DNA of 64,000 nt from CAXXHQ01 sp963665265 (GTDB lineage Bacteria > Planctomycetota > Planctomycetia > Pirellulales > Thermoguttaceae), in NCBI GenBank assembly GCA_963665265.2, contig CAXXHQ010000001.1:744001-808000 (forward strand), in the 5' to 3' direction. The notes below the pieces were generated by a model, which worked only from the letters and a program-made list of their open reading frames with translations, did no database searches and was not told where the DNA came from. Shown piece after piece: positions 36,015-44,323 of this stretch. A program made the position numbers and the translations under genes. Numbering within the stretch: position 1 is the stretch's first letter; every line of letters starts with the position of its first letter.

Positions 36015-36662
36015 TCATTCAGGCAACTGAACGTCTTGAATCGTTTCAGTCAACTTTTCAATCGCCGCGTGCAACCGGCTTTTTACCGTTCCGACGGGTA
36101 TGCCGAGTATATCGGCCGCCTCGCGGTACTTTAATCCTTGAAAGTACACCAACATCACGACTTGCCGCGTCTGTTCCGGAAGGGCGTCCACCGCGTCGCG
36201 CACTTGTTCGTGTCGTTCCGCGATTTCTACGTCGTCGCCGGGATCCGCGGTCGTTCCGCCCAGAGATTCCAGCAACGATCCTTCGTCGTTGTTTTCTCCG
36301 TTGGACTTGCGGTCCAGGCTCGCCATCCGGTGCCGGCGATTCCGTCGTTGAAAATCAATCGCTTGATTCGTAGCGACGGTATATAGCCACGGTCGGACCT
36401 TGCGGCCTTCCTCAAACTGTCCGCACTTCAAATGGACTTGCAAAAACGTTTGTTGAAAAACGTCCTCGGCCACTTCCGCGTCGCCCAAATAGCGGCGCAA
36501 GTAACCGAACAACTCCTTCTCGTAGCGGCGCACCAACTCCTCGAACGCCGCTCGGTTCGTATCCGAGCGGTACTGACTCAGCAATTCTTCGTCCGTCCAG
36601 GAAGTCAATTCAGTTCGATCCAGGGCACGATTCAAGTCGTTTTCAAGCGTGCCGTATACCAT
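36015..36662 (-). CDS. ECF RNA polymerase sigma factor (RpoE-like)
   Basis: The 215-residue sigma factor has region 2 (FEELVRRYEKELFGYLRRYLGDAEVAEDVFQQTFLQVH, and PWLYTVATNQAID) and region 4 (ALPEQTRQVVMLVYFQGLKYREAADILGIPVGTVKSRLHAA). Between them is a longer-than-usual Asn/Asp/Glu-rich linker. The start at 36662 is chosen because the frame upstream (to 36755) is unlike sigma factors. The next gene downstream encodes its probable anti-sigma factor. Confidence 0.92.
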   Translation of the reverse strand: MVYGTLENDLNRALDRTELTSWTDEELLSQYRSDTNRAAFEELVRRYEKELFGYLRRYLGDAEVAEDVFQQTFLQVHLKCGQFEEGRKVRPWLYTVATNQAIDFQRRNRRHRMASLDRKSNGENNDEGSLLESLGGTTADPGDDVEIAERHEQVRDAVDALPEQTRQVVMLVYFQGLKYREAADILGIPVGTVKSRLHAAIEKLTETIQDVQLPE

Positions 36663-37112
36663 TGTTACGATCCTATGCTGAAAAGAGTTCGAGCCGACCG
36701 GAAAAAAGCCGGCTATTCGGCGTCCTTGAGCATAGGCGACCCAATTACTCCTCACTATTCTACCTGAATTCCGCCTTTTGGGGGTAGAGTAGGTCAGATT
36801 TCCTTGGTTTCGCCCTGTTCCGCTTTGTTGCCGAACGATTTACTTACAAAAGCAACCGCCGTGCCGAAACTTCAAAACTCTCGTTCGATCTTTAGTGGTG
36901 AACAGCCGTTCACGTCAGAACGTGTTGTCGCCGTTCATTTTATGATTAGTTGCCGAACAAAGATTTTTCTTTTCCCCCACGGCGGGTTGTTCGGGAAACT
37001 TTGTAAGAATTGCAGTCGGTTTAATAACACCGTGTCGCAACGAAGGAAATTTTGTAAAAACTTCCCAACAGAATTGCAAAAAGAGAACGCCCGATCTGTT
37101 AACGGCCTGCTG
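36663..37112. other. AT-richer intergenic region between vsr and the sigma gene
   Basis: There is no convincing gene in 450 nt. Two overlapping small palindromes, GTGAAC-AGCC-GTTCAC and CACGT-CAGA-ACGTG, occupy 36898-36924. The composition is visibly more AT-rich than the flanks, with several TTTG/AAAC runs, which suggests an acquired segment together with the vsr-methyltransferase pair. No promoter could be assigned with confidence. Confidence 0.4.
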
Positions 37113-37520
37113 TTACTCCGCCCCAAGAAATACGGCGACTTTCGCAGAGAGTTTTTCCTCGTCCCGGGTTTGGCACTCCCAGACGATCAGCGTTTTCCAA
37201 CCCAGGCGGCGGAGCGCCTTCTTCGCTGCGGCGTCGCGGCGGACGTTTCGCTCGAATTTCTTCAGCCAATACGACCGGTTATGCTCCGGCGTGCTTTTTC
37301 CTTTTTTGCAGCGATGGCGATGCCAGAAACATCCGTGGACGAAGATCGCCTTTTTCAGTCGCGGAAAGACCAAGTCGGGCGAGCCAGGGAGAGCGCGGAC
37401 GTTCAGTCGATAGCGAAAGCCGAGCCGATGGGCCGAGCGACGAACCCGAAGCTCCGGCGTCGTGTTCGCGCTCTTCACGCAGGCCATCACGCGACTTCGT
37501 TCGGCCGGATCCTCTTTCAT
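37113..37520 (-). CDS. vsr: Very short patch repair (Vsr-type) endonuclease
   Basis: This 135-residue endonuclease nicks next to T:G mismatches that arise from deaminated 5-methylcytosine. The start RSRVMACVKSANTTPELRVRR, the catalytic Asp in PGSPDLVFPR, the His/metal segment FVHGCFWHRHRC and the C-terminal KTLIVWECQ are typical. The ATG (37520) overlaps the methyltransferase stop (ATGA), linking repair to methylation. An in-frame TTG at 37535 is not needed. Confidence 0.94.
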   Translation of the reverse strand: MKEDPAERSRVMACVKSANTTPELRVRRSAHRLGFRYRLNVRALPGSPDLVFPRLKKAIFVHGCFWHRHRCKKGKSTPEHNRSYWLKKFERNVRRDAAAKKALRRLGWKTLIVWECQTRDEEKLSAKVAVFLGAE

Positions 37521-38872
37521 TGCCCACGCTTCCAAGATTGGACGACCTCGCCGCTCTCTTCCAGAGGAAACGGGAGGCGTTTTTGCGGCGAACGGCCTCT
37601 AATCGCGTTCATCATTTGCGTCGCTATGGCGGCGATGACCGGAACGGCCACCGAATTGCCCGCTTGAGTGCGAATCGCCGAATGCGAAACGACGATCTTG
37701 AATTCATCGGGAAATCCTTGCATGCGCAAACATTCACGGCTCGACAAACGTCGGCGACCGTTCACCAAAAGATAATTGTACGATGCGTTCGCTCTTAGTG
37801 CGCAGGAATACGGATGCATTCCGATATTGCCCGCTTTGTTCTCGTGCCAGATCGACGGATAGAACGGCCGCTTTCCCTGCTTTTTTAACCGGTTTGCGCG
37901 ATTACAGGCGATTTGCTTCGAGGCAAAAAGATTTTTTTCGACCTTGGAGTCGTCTTCCAAAACGCTTTCCAGCGCGGAACGAAACGGAAACGGTTCGGGA
38001 AACGTGAATGGAAGGTCTTCTTGAAAGCCAACGATGAACGTGCGTTCGCGCCGTTGAGGAACTCCGTAATCGAGAGCGTTTAGAACCGTCGAATGCGTGT
38101 GATAGCCGAGCTCTTGCAGTTTTTTGATGACGGTTGCGTAGGTTCTACCCGCGTCATGCGTTTTGAACTGCTTAACGTTTTCCAACAGCAGCGCAAAGGG
38201 CCGTTTTACGCGAAGTATCTCTTCGATGTTGAAGAACAGCGTTCCCCGCGTGTCGCCGAATCCCTTTTGCTTGCCGATGATGCTAAACGGTTGGCAAGGG
38301 AATCCGCCGAGCAGAACGTCGTGGTCGGGAATCGACTCCGGCGGAATTTGCGTGATGTCTCCCTCGGGCATCTCGTCGAAGTTCGCCTCGTAAGTCTGCT
38401 GCGCGGCGCGATCGATCTCGGACGAAAAGACGCAACGCCCCCCGACGCCTTCAAAAGCAAGGCGTATTCCTCCGATTCCGGCGAAGAGATCGATGAAGCG
38501 GAATTCGCTTCGCAGCGGAGCGACTCGATATTGCTTCGGTCCGACCCGCAAAAGCGACGCTCGATCGCCCTTTCGCAACCGTAGCGTCTTCAGCAGCTTT
38601 TCAACCGGCTTTGAAGCGGGAATCGAAATAACGGCGCCGTTCGTTTTCTTTTCGATTTCGCCGATCAGCGGTTCGCCGACTCCGTCAAAGTGGAGTTCTG
38701 CGGTTCTTTTGCCGGAGCGCGAAGGGGGAAGAAAATCCTTCGGCGGCGTCGCGGCGAAAAACCGAGCTTGCCCCTCGCCGACGCCGCAAAAATCGGCGAT
38801 CGTCGATCGCGGACGATAATTCGAATACGGAACGGCGAGGCTTTCAGCGGCGGGTTTCGTCGAAGACGGCAT
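37517..38872 (-). CDS. DNA (cytosine-5)-methyltransferase
   Basis: The 451-residue C5 methyltransferase has motif I FIDLFAGIGG (126-135), catalytic motif IV GGFPCQPFS with Cys193, motif VI ENVKQF and motif VIII QRRERTF, and ends in motif X AGNSVAV. An N-terminal extension of about 120 residues precedes the catalytic core; it is Ser/Pro-rich, then beta-like, and may bind DNA or confer specificity. No restriction enzyme is next to it, so it is an orphan paired with vsr. Target sequence unknown. Confidence 0.93.
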   Translation of the reverse strand: MPSSTKPAAESLAVPYSNYRPRSTIADFCGVGEGQARFFAATPPKDFLPPSRSGKRTAELHFDGVGEPLIGEIEKKTNGAVISIPASKPVEKLLKTLRLRKGDRASLLRVGPKQYRVAPLRSEFRFIDLFAGIGGIRLAFEGVGGRCVFSSEIDRAAQQTYEANFDEMPEGDITQIPPESIPDHDVLLGGFPCQPFSIIGKQKGFGDTRGTLFFNIEEILRVKRPFALLLENVKQFKTHDAGRTYATVIKKLQELGYHTHSTVLNALDYGVPQRRERTFIVGFQEDLPFTFPEPFPFRSALESVLEDDSKVEKNLFASKQIACNRANRLKKQGKRPFYPSIWHENKAGNIGMHPYSCALRANASYNYLLVNGRRRLSSRECLRMQGFPDEFKIVVSHSAIRTQAGNSVAVPVIAAIATQMMNAIRGRSPQKRLPFPLEESGEVVQSWKRGQ

Positions 38873-38947
38873 TGCAAATGATTCAATGGGGGACGAACAG
38901 GCGATGCGCGGCGCGCATCTTCGGACTGATTCCTGAGAAGCTCAGGT

Positions 38948-39781
38948 TTACAACAGCAGCGATATCGCCTCGGCCAACCGTCGCTCCAAATAGCGGATGC
39001 TCTCCTTCGCCGTCCGTTCGACACCGGGCGCATAGTCGAACGCTTCGACCGAGACCCAGCCTTGGTAATCGATCTTGCGGAGCGAAGTCAAAATCGGTCC
39101 TAAATCGAGCGAGCCGAAGCCGGGCCCTTGCCGGTTCGGATCGTTGGCGTGAAAATGCGCGAGGTTCGCGGCGTGCGTTTCCACCAGTTCGGCCGCCGGG
39201 CGCTTTTCCGTCGCCATCGACTTGCAATCCAAGTGCAGCCGAACGCGCGGCGAGGCGATTCTCGCGATTAGATCCTCGGCCTCGTCGGCCGTGTTCATGA
39301 AATTCGTCTCTTCCGGTCCGAGCGGTTCGAGAGCCAGCGTCACGTCGGTCGCCTCAAGGACGGGCGTCAGATTTCGCAAAACCTCGACGGCGTGCTCGTT
39401 CGCTTGCTCATGCGTGACTCCCGGCAACACGCTTCGTTGGCTTGGCGAGCCGAAGACCATGATTTTGCCGCCGAGGTCGGCGCACAATCGAGCGAGCGAG
39501 GCCAAATAGTCGGTCGTGCGTCGGCGAACGTCGGCCTCGGGCGACGTGACGTGAAAGCCTTCCGTTTTAGCCAACAGCCAGTGCAAGCCGACGACTTCCA
39601 GCCCGCTGCGCTGGGCGGCGTCGCGAATCTCCCCGCGGCGGGCGGCGGTGATTTCGCTGACCGATCCGCCGAGCGTGAACGGGGCGATTTCCACGCCGGC
39701 GTAACCGCACGACGCGGCGAACTCAAACGCTTGATCCAATGGCCACGGCTCGAACAGTTCGTTACAAACGGCAAATTTCAT
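38948..39781 (-). CDS. Sugar phosphate isomerase/epimerase (xylose isomerase-like TIM barrel)
   Basis: The 277-residue protein of the AP_endonuc_2/TIM-barrel family has typical strand ends: CGYAGVEIAPF, LEVVGLHWLL, IMVFGSPS, VTLALEPL with a metal-binding Glu, VRLHLDCKSM, LAHFHANDPN and WVSVEAFDY. These would bind a divalent metal and a sugar or inositol. Members include hydroxypyruvate isomerases and keto-inositol epimerases; the substrate here is not clear. It stands alone between the DNA methyltransferases. Confidence 0.85.
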   Translation of the reverse strand: MKFAVCNELFEPWPLDQAFEFAASCGYAGVEIAPFTLGGSVSEITAARRGEIRDAAQRSGLEVVGLHWLLAKTEGFHVTSPEADVRRRTTDYLASLARLCADLGGKIMVFGSPSQRSVLPGVTHEQANEHAVEVLRNLTPVLEATDVTLALEPLGPEETNFMNTADEAEDLIARIASPRVRLHLDCKSMATEKRPAAELVETHAANLAHFHANDPNRQGPGFGSLDLGPILTSLRKIDYQGWVSVEAFDYAPGVERTAKESIRYLERRLAEAISLLL

Positions 39782-39861
39782 GATGTGCGACCGGTTGTTT
39801 TGAATAGAGACATGATAAGCGACGGAATATATGCGAATCGTCGCGGCGATTCGCCGGACAG

Positions 39862-40794
39862 TTATGTTTTCTTTAGCGGCTTCTTCCGTAACGCAACTCT
39901 CGACAGCGTCGGCTTCTCGCTATCGACGCGGCGCCCGTTGGCCGTGTCGGCCACGCTCGTCACCGGGTCCTCGACCCCTTCCAGCAAATCGCCGACCTTC
40001 GTCTCGGCCAACCGCGACTTAATCCTCGCCGCGTACTCCTTCGATAATTCGAAGCCGAGGTACTTGCGGCCAAGCTTTTTCGCGACCGCCAGCGTCGTCC
40101 CGCTCCCGCCGAACGGATCGAACACTAAGTCGTCCGGCCGACTGCAGGCGTCGATGATTCGGCCAAGCAAGCGCTCGGGCATTTGGCAGCCGTGCCAGCC
40201 TTCCCGCTCTTTGAACGTGCCGCAAACGCGATTGAAATACCAAGTGTCGTGATCGGGCAAAAACGAGTTCGGCGCGTCTTGCGGACGAAGCACCCACGTA
40301 TTGTCGGGCAAACGCCCTTTCGGATTCGCCCGACGATCGCCGTAAACCAGCATCCGGGCCGACGGAACTCGCAACGCCGTCGAGTCGACGTTAAAAGTGA
40401 ATCGCTCGGCGTCTTTCACCATATAAAACAAATGCGTGTGCGACCGGCTGAAATTCGCCACGCAGTTCACGCCGAACGTGTAGTACCAAATAATCCAACT
40501 CCGGCAGGTCATGCCGAATTTGTTTTGCAGCGTCAGTTTCAACTCGGCGGCGTATTCGTCGCCGATGGCCAACCAAAGCGTGCCGTCGGGCTTCAACGCG
40601 CGAACCGTCTCGCCCATCCAACGTTCACACCAATCCAAATACTCTTCGCTTTCCCGTTTGTCGTGGTATTCGTCGTAGTCGTAGCCGATGTTAAACGGCG
40701 GGTCGGCGAAAGCCAAGTCGATGACGCCGTCGGGAATCTTCTTCAATCCGGCGAGGCAATCTTCGTTGTAAAGCTTGTTGACGTAGGCGGACAA
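39862..40794 (-). CDS. Site-specific DNA-methyltransferase (N6-adenine or N4-cytosine), orphan
   Basis: The product is about 310 residues. The catalytic motif IV FADPPFNIGYDYDEYHD comes before the SAM-binding motif I FDPFGGSGTTLAVAKKLGRKYLGFEL, which gives the beta-class motif order. DPPF suits either N6-adenine or N4-cytosine. There is no restriction partner or specificity subunit. No ATG fits the N-terminus. TTG at 40794, about 8 nt after GAGGA, is used, and a TTG at 40809 is possible. The conserved part starts at VNKLYNEDC. Confidence 0.88.
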   Translation of the reverse strand: MSAYVNKLYNEDCLAGLKKIPDGVIDLAFADPPFNIGYDYDEYHDKRESEEYLDWCERWMGETVRALKPDGTLWLAIGDEYAAELKLTLQNKFGMTCRSWIIWYYTFGVNCVANFSRSHTHLFYMVKDAERFTFNVDSTALRVPSARMLVYGDRRANPKGRLPDNTWVLRPQDAPNSFLPDHDTWYFNRVCGTFKEREGWHGCQMPERLLGRIIDACSRPDDLVFDPFGGSGTTLAVAKKLGRKYLGFELSKEYAARIKSRLAETKVGDLLEGVEDPVTSVADTANGRRVDSEKPTLSRVALRKKPLKKT

Positions 40795-40967
40795 GATTCC
40801 GTTCCTCAAGGTGCGAATCGCGCGGGGGGACGAATAGGATATTAAAGGGGAATCGCGCGAAATCCAATATAATGGAAACTTTCTCCCCGCGCAAGTCGCC
40901 TGGGCCCGCCGTTTTAGCCCCTATTGCGAGCCGTAAGGACCGCGTCCCCGCACCGACGCCGAATAAC

Positions 40968-40997
40968 TTGACCGAGGGGGGCGGTCGATGATACACT
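40968..40997 (+). promoter_or_regulatory. Promoter candidate for typA
   Basis: TTGACC (40968-40973) and TACACT (40992-40997) are separated by 18 nt, about 65 nt before the typA start. Confidence 0.45.
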
Positions 40998-41061
40998 AAT
41001 ACGTTTATCGCTTTCCGCGCGACGCGCCTGTTGCGCTCCCTCCCTCCCACTGGTTCCCTCT

Positions 41062-42879
41062 ATGCGTCGAGAAGACATTCGTAACGTCGCCATTATCGCC
41101 CACGTTGACCACGGAAAGACCACCTTGGTCGATTGCATGCTGCGCCAAAGCGGGCGGTTCCGCGATACGCAATTGGTCGGCGAACAAATTCTCGATTCGA
41201 ACGACTTGGAACGGGAGCGGGGAATCACCATCTTGGCGAAAAATATCGCCATTCCGTACAACGGCGTGAAAATCAATATTATCGACACCCCCGGCCACGC
41301 CGATTTCGGCGGCGAGGTGGAGCGGGTCGTCGGAATGGCCGACGGTTGCCTGCTCTTGGTCGACGCCGCCGAGGGACCGATGCCGCAAACGCGGTTCGTC
41401 CTTTCCAAGGCGTTCGCCTGCGGCGTGAAGCCGATCGTCGTGATTAACAAGGTCGATCGTCCCGACGCCCGACCGCACGAGGTCGTCAGCGAAGTTCTCG
41501 ATTTGTTCCTCTCGCTTGGCGCCGACGACGAGATGGCCGACTTCCCCTACGTCTTTAGCAGCTCAAAGCAAGGTTTCGCCACGCTCGACCTGGACCATCC
41601 CGGCGACAGCATGCTGCCGCTCATGGATTTGATTTTGGAAAAGATCCCCGGCCCGGACGTGCAAATCGACGAACCGTTGCAAATGCGAGTGACGACGCTC
41701 GATTGGTCCGACTACGTCGGCCGAATCGCCATCGGTCGCGTTCAATCGGGAACGATCCGCAAAGGACAAACCGTCGCCCATATGCAAAGCGACGATCGCC
41801 AAAAGTCGGCCAAGGCCGCCTCAGTCTATCTGTTTCAAGACCTTGGACGGGCCGAAGTACATGAAGTGGACGCCGGCGACATCTGCGCGGTGGTCGGCGT
41901 CGAAGACGTCGAAATTGGCGACACGCTCAGCGATCCGCTCACGCCCCGGGCGTTGCCGCGTCTGAAAGTGGACGAGCCGACGCTGAAAATGACCTTCGGC
42001 ATCAATACGTCTCCCTTGGCCGGCCGCGAGGGAAAATTCTTGACGAGCCGCCACCTTCGCGAACGCCTGCTGCGTGAATTGGAGAAAAACGTCGCGCTAC
42101 GGGTCGAGCCGATTACCGGAACGGAGCAATTTTCGGTCGCCGGTCGCGGCATCTTGCACCTCTCGGTGCTCATCGAAACCATGCGCCGCGAAGGGTACGA
42201 GCTTTCGATCGGCAAGCCGCAAGTGATTTTCAAGGAAATCGACGGCAAGATGCACGAGCCGTTCGAAACGATGGTCGTCGAAGTGCCGACGGAAAAATCG
42301 GGCCCGGTCATGGAATTGGCCGGCCGCCGTCGCGCTGAATTGCTCGAAATGACCGCCCACAACGAATATACGTTCATGACGTTCTCGATTCCCGCTCGCG
42401 GCCTAATCGGGCTTCGCACCCGAATGCTGAACGCCACGCAAGGCGCGGCGATCATGCACCACCGGTTTGAAGGTTATAAGCCAATGACCGACGCGATCCA
42501 GAGTCGCACGCAAGGCGTTTTGGTTTCGATGCTTCCCGGCCGAGCCGTGGCCTACGCCCTCGACAGCCTGCAAGAACGTTCGGAATTGTTCGTTTCGCCC
42601 GGCGACGACGTTTACGAAGGAATGGTCGTCGGCGAAAACAGCCGCGAAGGGGACATGAACGTCAATCCGACGAAGGAAAAGAAACTTTCGAACATGCGGG
42701 CCGTCGGTCACGACGATAACGTGTTGCTCAAACCGGCTCGCAAAATGTCGCTGGAAGAGGCGCTCGAATACATCGCCGACGACGAATACGTGGAAGTCAC
42801 TCCGTCGCTCATTCGAATCCGCAAGGTCATTCTGAAGGAAATCGATCGTCGGCGAGCGGTTCGGGCGGCGAGTAACTAA
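41062..42879 (+). CDS. typA: Translational GTPase TypA/BipA
   Basis: The 605-residue ribosome-binding GTPase is involved in assembly and stress adaptation. The G motifs are AHVDHGKTT, DTPGHADFGGEVERV and NKVDRPDARP. They are followed by EF-G-like domains II, III and V and the TypA-specific C-terminal domain (MLPGRAVAYALDSLQERSELFVSPGDDVYEGM). Length and domain order are standard. It is a single gene with its own promoter. Confidence 0.97.
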   Translation: MRREDIRNVAIIAHVDHGKTTLVDCMLRQSGRFRDTQLVGEQILDSNDLERERGITILAKNIAIPYNGVKINIIDTPGHADFGGEVERVVGMADGCLLLVDAAEGPMPQTRFVLSKAFACGVKPIVVINKVDRPDARPHEVVSEVLDLFLSLGADDEMADFPYVFSSSKQGFATLDLDHPGDSMLPLMDLILEKIPGPDVQIDEPLQMRVTTLDWSDYVGRIAIGRVQSGTIRKGQTVAHMQSDDRQKSAKAASVYLFQDLGRAEVHEVDAGDICAVVGVEDVEIGDTLSDPLTPRALPRLKVDEPTLKMTFGINTSPLAGREGKFLTSRHLRERLLRELEKNVALRVEPITGTEQFSVAGRGILHLSVLIETMRREGYELSIGKPQVIFKEIDGKMHEPFETMVVEVPTEKSGPVMELAGRRRAELLEMTAHNEYTFMTFSIPARGLIGLRTRMLNATQGAAIMHHRFEGYKPMTDAIQSRTQGVLVSMLPGRAVAYALDSLQERSELFVSPGDDVYEGMVVGENSREGDMNVNPTKEKKLSNMRAVGHDDNVLLKPARKMSLEEALEYIADDEYVEVTPSLIRIRKVILKEIDRRRAVRAASN

Positions 42880-43041
42880 GGCAGTTCCCTCGCCATGGCC
42901 CGGCGAACGGGGCGGTTTTTCGCTTTGCATTTAACTTTTGCGCAACTCGCCGCTCGCGGTCGCGACGGCGTTTTCGGCGGCGAGCTATACTTGAAAATGT
43001 GATTATTGGTTTCAGCCGAGATTCTTGGAAGGCGCGGCGTT

Positions 43042-44202
43042 TTGAAGAAATCATCGCATCGAGTCGCAACCGTCGTATTCGCGTCGCTTCTGCTGGCGGC
43101 GGCGTTTTGCTCCGTCGCCCTGGCGATGGACGAAGTGACGTTTCGGGCCGACGGAAAAGAACGGCACGAGGCCGGGCGAACGCTGGTCACGGCCCAAGAC
43201 GGCGGCTTTCTGCTTCAAGGACGCGACGGCCGGCTTTGGCCGATCGGGCCCGACGAACTCATCTCGAAAAAAGAAGACGATCGCCCTTTCACGCCGTTTA
43301 CGAAAGACGAACTTGCGCGGCGGATGCTAGCCGAGTTGCCAAAGGGGTTCGAGACCTACAGCACGACGCACTATTTGATTTGCTATGACACGTCGCGCGG
43401 CTACGCACAGTGGTGCGGGGCGTTGTTCGAACGACTCTACGGCGCGTTCAATAATCTATGGACGCGAAAAGGCTTCGAACTGCACGAACCCGAGTTTCCG
43501 CTCGTGGCCGTGGTGTTCGCCGACCGCGAATCGTATTTGGCGCATGCGAAAAAAGAGTTGGGCGAATCGGCCGGTTCGATCATCGGCTATTTCAATTTGA
43601 TGACCAACCGGATGACGATGTACGATCTGACCGGTCTGTCGGCGTCGGGCGAAGCGATCCGCGGGAGCAGTTCGGCGCAGATCAATCAGATTCTTTCGCA
43701 ACCGAGATCGCTGATAACGACCGCGACGGTCGTGCATGAGGCGACGCATCAGATCGCGTTCAATTGCGGATTGCACACGCGGTTGAGCGATTGCCCGGTC
43801 TGGTTTAGCGAAGGAATCGCGATGTATTTCGAGACGCCCGACCTGCGGAGCGCGAAAGGTTGGGCGGGGATCGGCGGAGTGAATCACGATCGCATGGACC
43901 GATTCTCGCAGTTCGCCGCGCAATCGCGCGGGCCGAATTCGCTGAAGACGCTGATCGAGAACGACAAACGGTTCCACGATTCGAAGGTGAACATTGACGC
44001 CTATGCCGAGGCCTGGGCGCTAACGTATTTTCTCATCAAGCAAAAGCCGAAAGAATACACGGCCTATCTCCGAGCGTTGAGCCAAAAGAAGCCGATCGTC
44101 TCGGACACGGCCGAGGGACGCGTGGCCGAGTTCGAAAAACAATTCGGCGATCTAAAGAAGCTGGACGTCGAGTTCATGCGGTTCATGGGCAAGGTTAGGT
44201 AG
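43042..44202 (+). CDS. Exported DUF1570-type protein (gluzincin-like)
   Basis: The product is about 386 residues with a signal peptide (to about residue 30, ending VALAMDEV) and a long domain of the planctomycete DUF1570 kind. A zinc-peptidase-like motif VVHEATHQIAFN (HExxH) and the downstream WFSEGIAMYFE supply the usual metal ligands, so a secreted metallopeptidase is plausible but unproven. No ATG lies before the signal peptide. TTG 43042 is chosen because GGAAGG lies 9 nt upstream; TTG 43006 is an alternative. Confidence 0.78.
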   Translation: MKKSSHRVATVVFASLLLAAAFCSVALAMDEVTFRADGKERHEAGRTLVTAQDGGFLLQGRDGRLWPIGPDELISKKEDDRPFTPFTKDELARRMLAELPKGFETYSTTHYLICYDTSRGYAQWCGALFERLYGAFNNLWTRKGFELHEPEFPLVAVVFADRESYLAHAKKELGESAGSIIGYFNLMTNRMTMYDLTGLSASGEAIRGSSSAQINQILSQPRSLITTATVVHEATHQIAFNCGLHTRLSDCPVWFSEGIAMYFETPDLRSAKGWAGIGGVNHDRMDRFSQFAAQSRGPNSLKTLIENDKRFHDSKVNIDAYAEAWALTYFLIKQKPKEYTAYLRALSQKKPIVSDTAEGRVAEFEKQFGDLKKLDVEFMRFMGKVR

Positions 44203-44256
44203 GGCATAGGGCGCAGGGAATTGGGCGTAGGGGCGGGCAAAAGGATGATGGATGAT

Positions 44257-44320
44257 TCGACCCCGGAGGGTTCGCAGCCATTAGCCGGGGTGTTGAGCGC
44301 AGCGATACCCCCGGAAATGA
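44257..44320. repeat. Dispersed 60-bp repeat, single copy
   Basis: This copy (CGACCCCGGAGGGTTCGCAGCC through AGCGATACCCCCGGAAATGA, with the central part GGGGTGTTGAGCGC) matches the cluster at 47305-47590 nearly base for base. It lies between convergent genes, next to a CCTACGCC-type short repeat (44203-44238, inverted). Confidence 0.75.
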
Positions 44321-44323
44321 TCT

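Noticed and set aside
36804..37667. 287-residue plus-strand frame
   Set aside because: It runs antisense through vsr and into the methyltransferase gene, both strongly supported; the translation has no family features.
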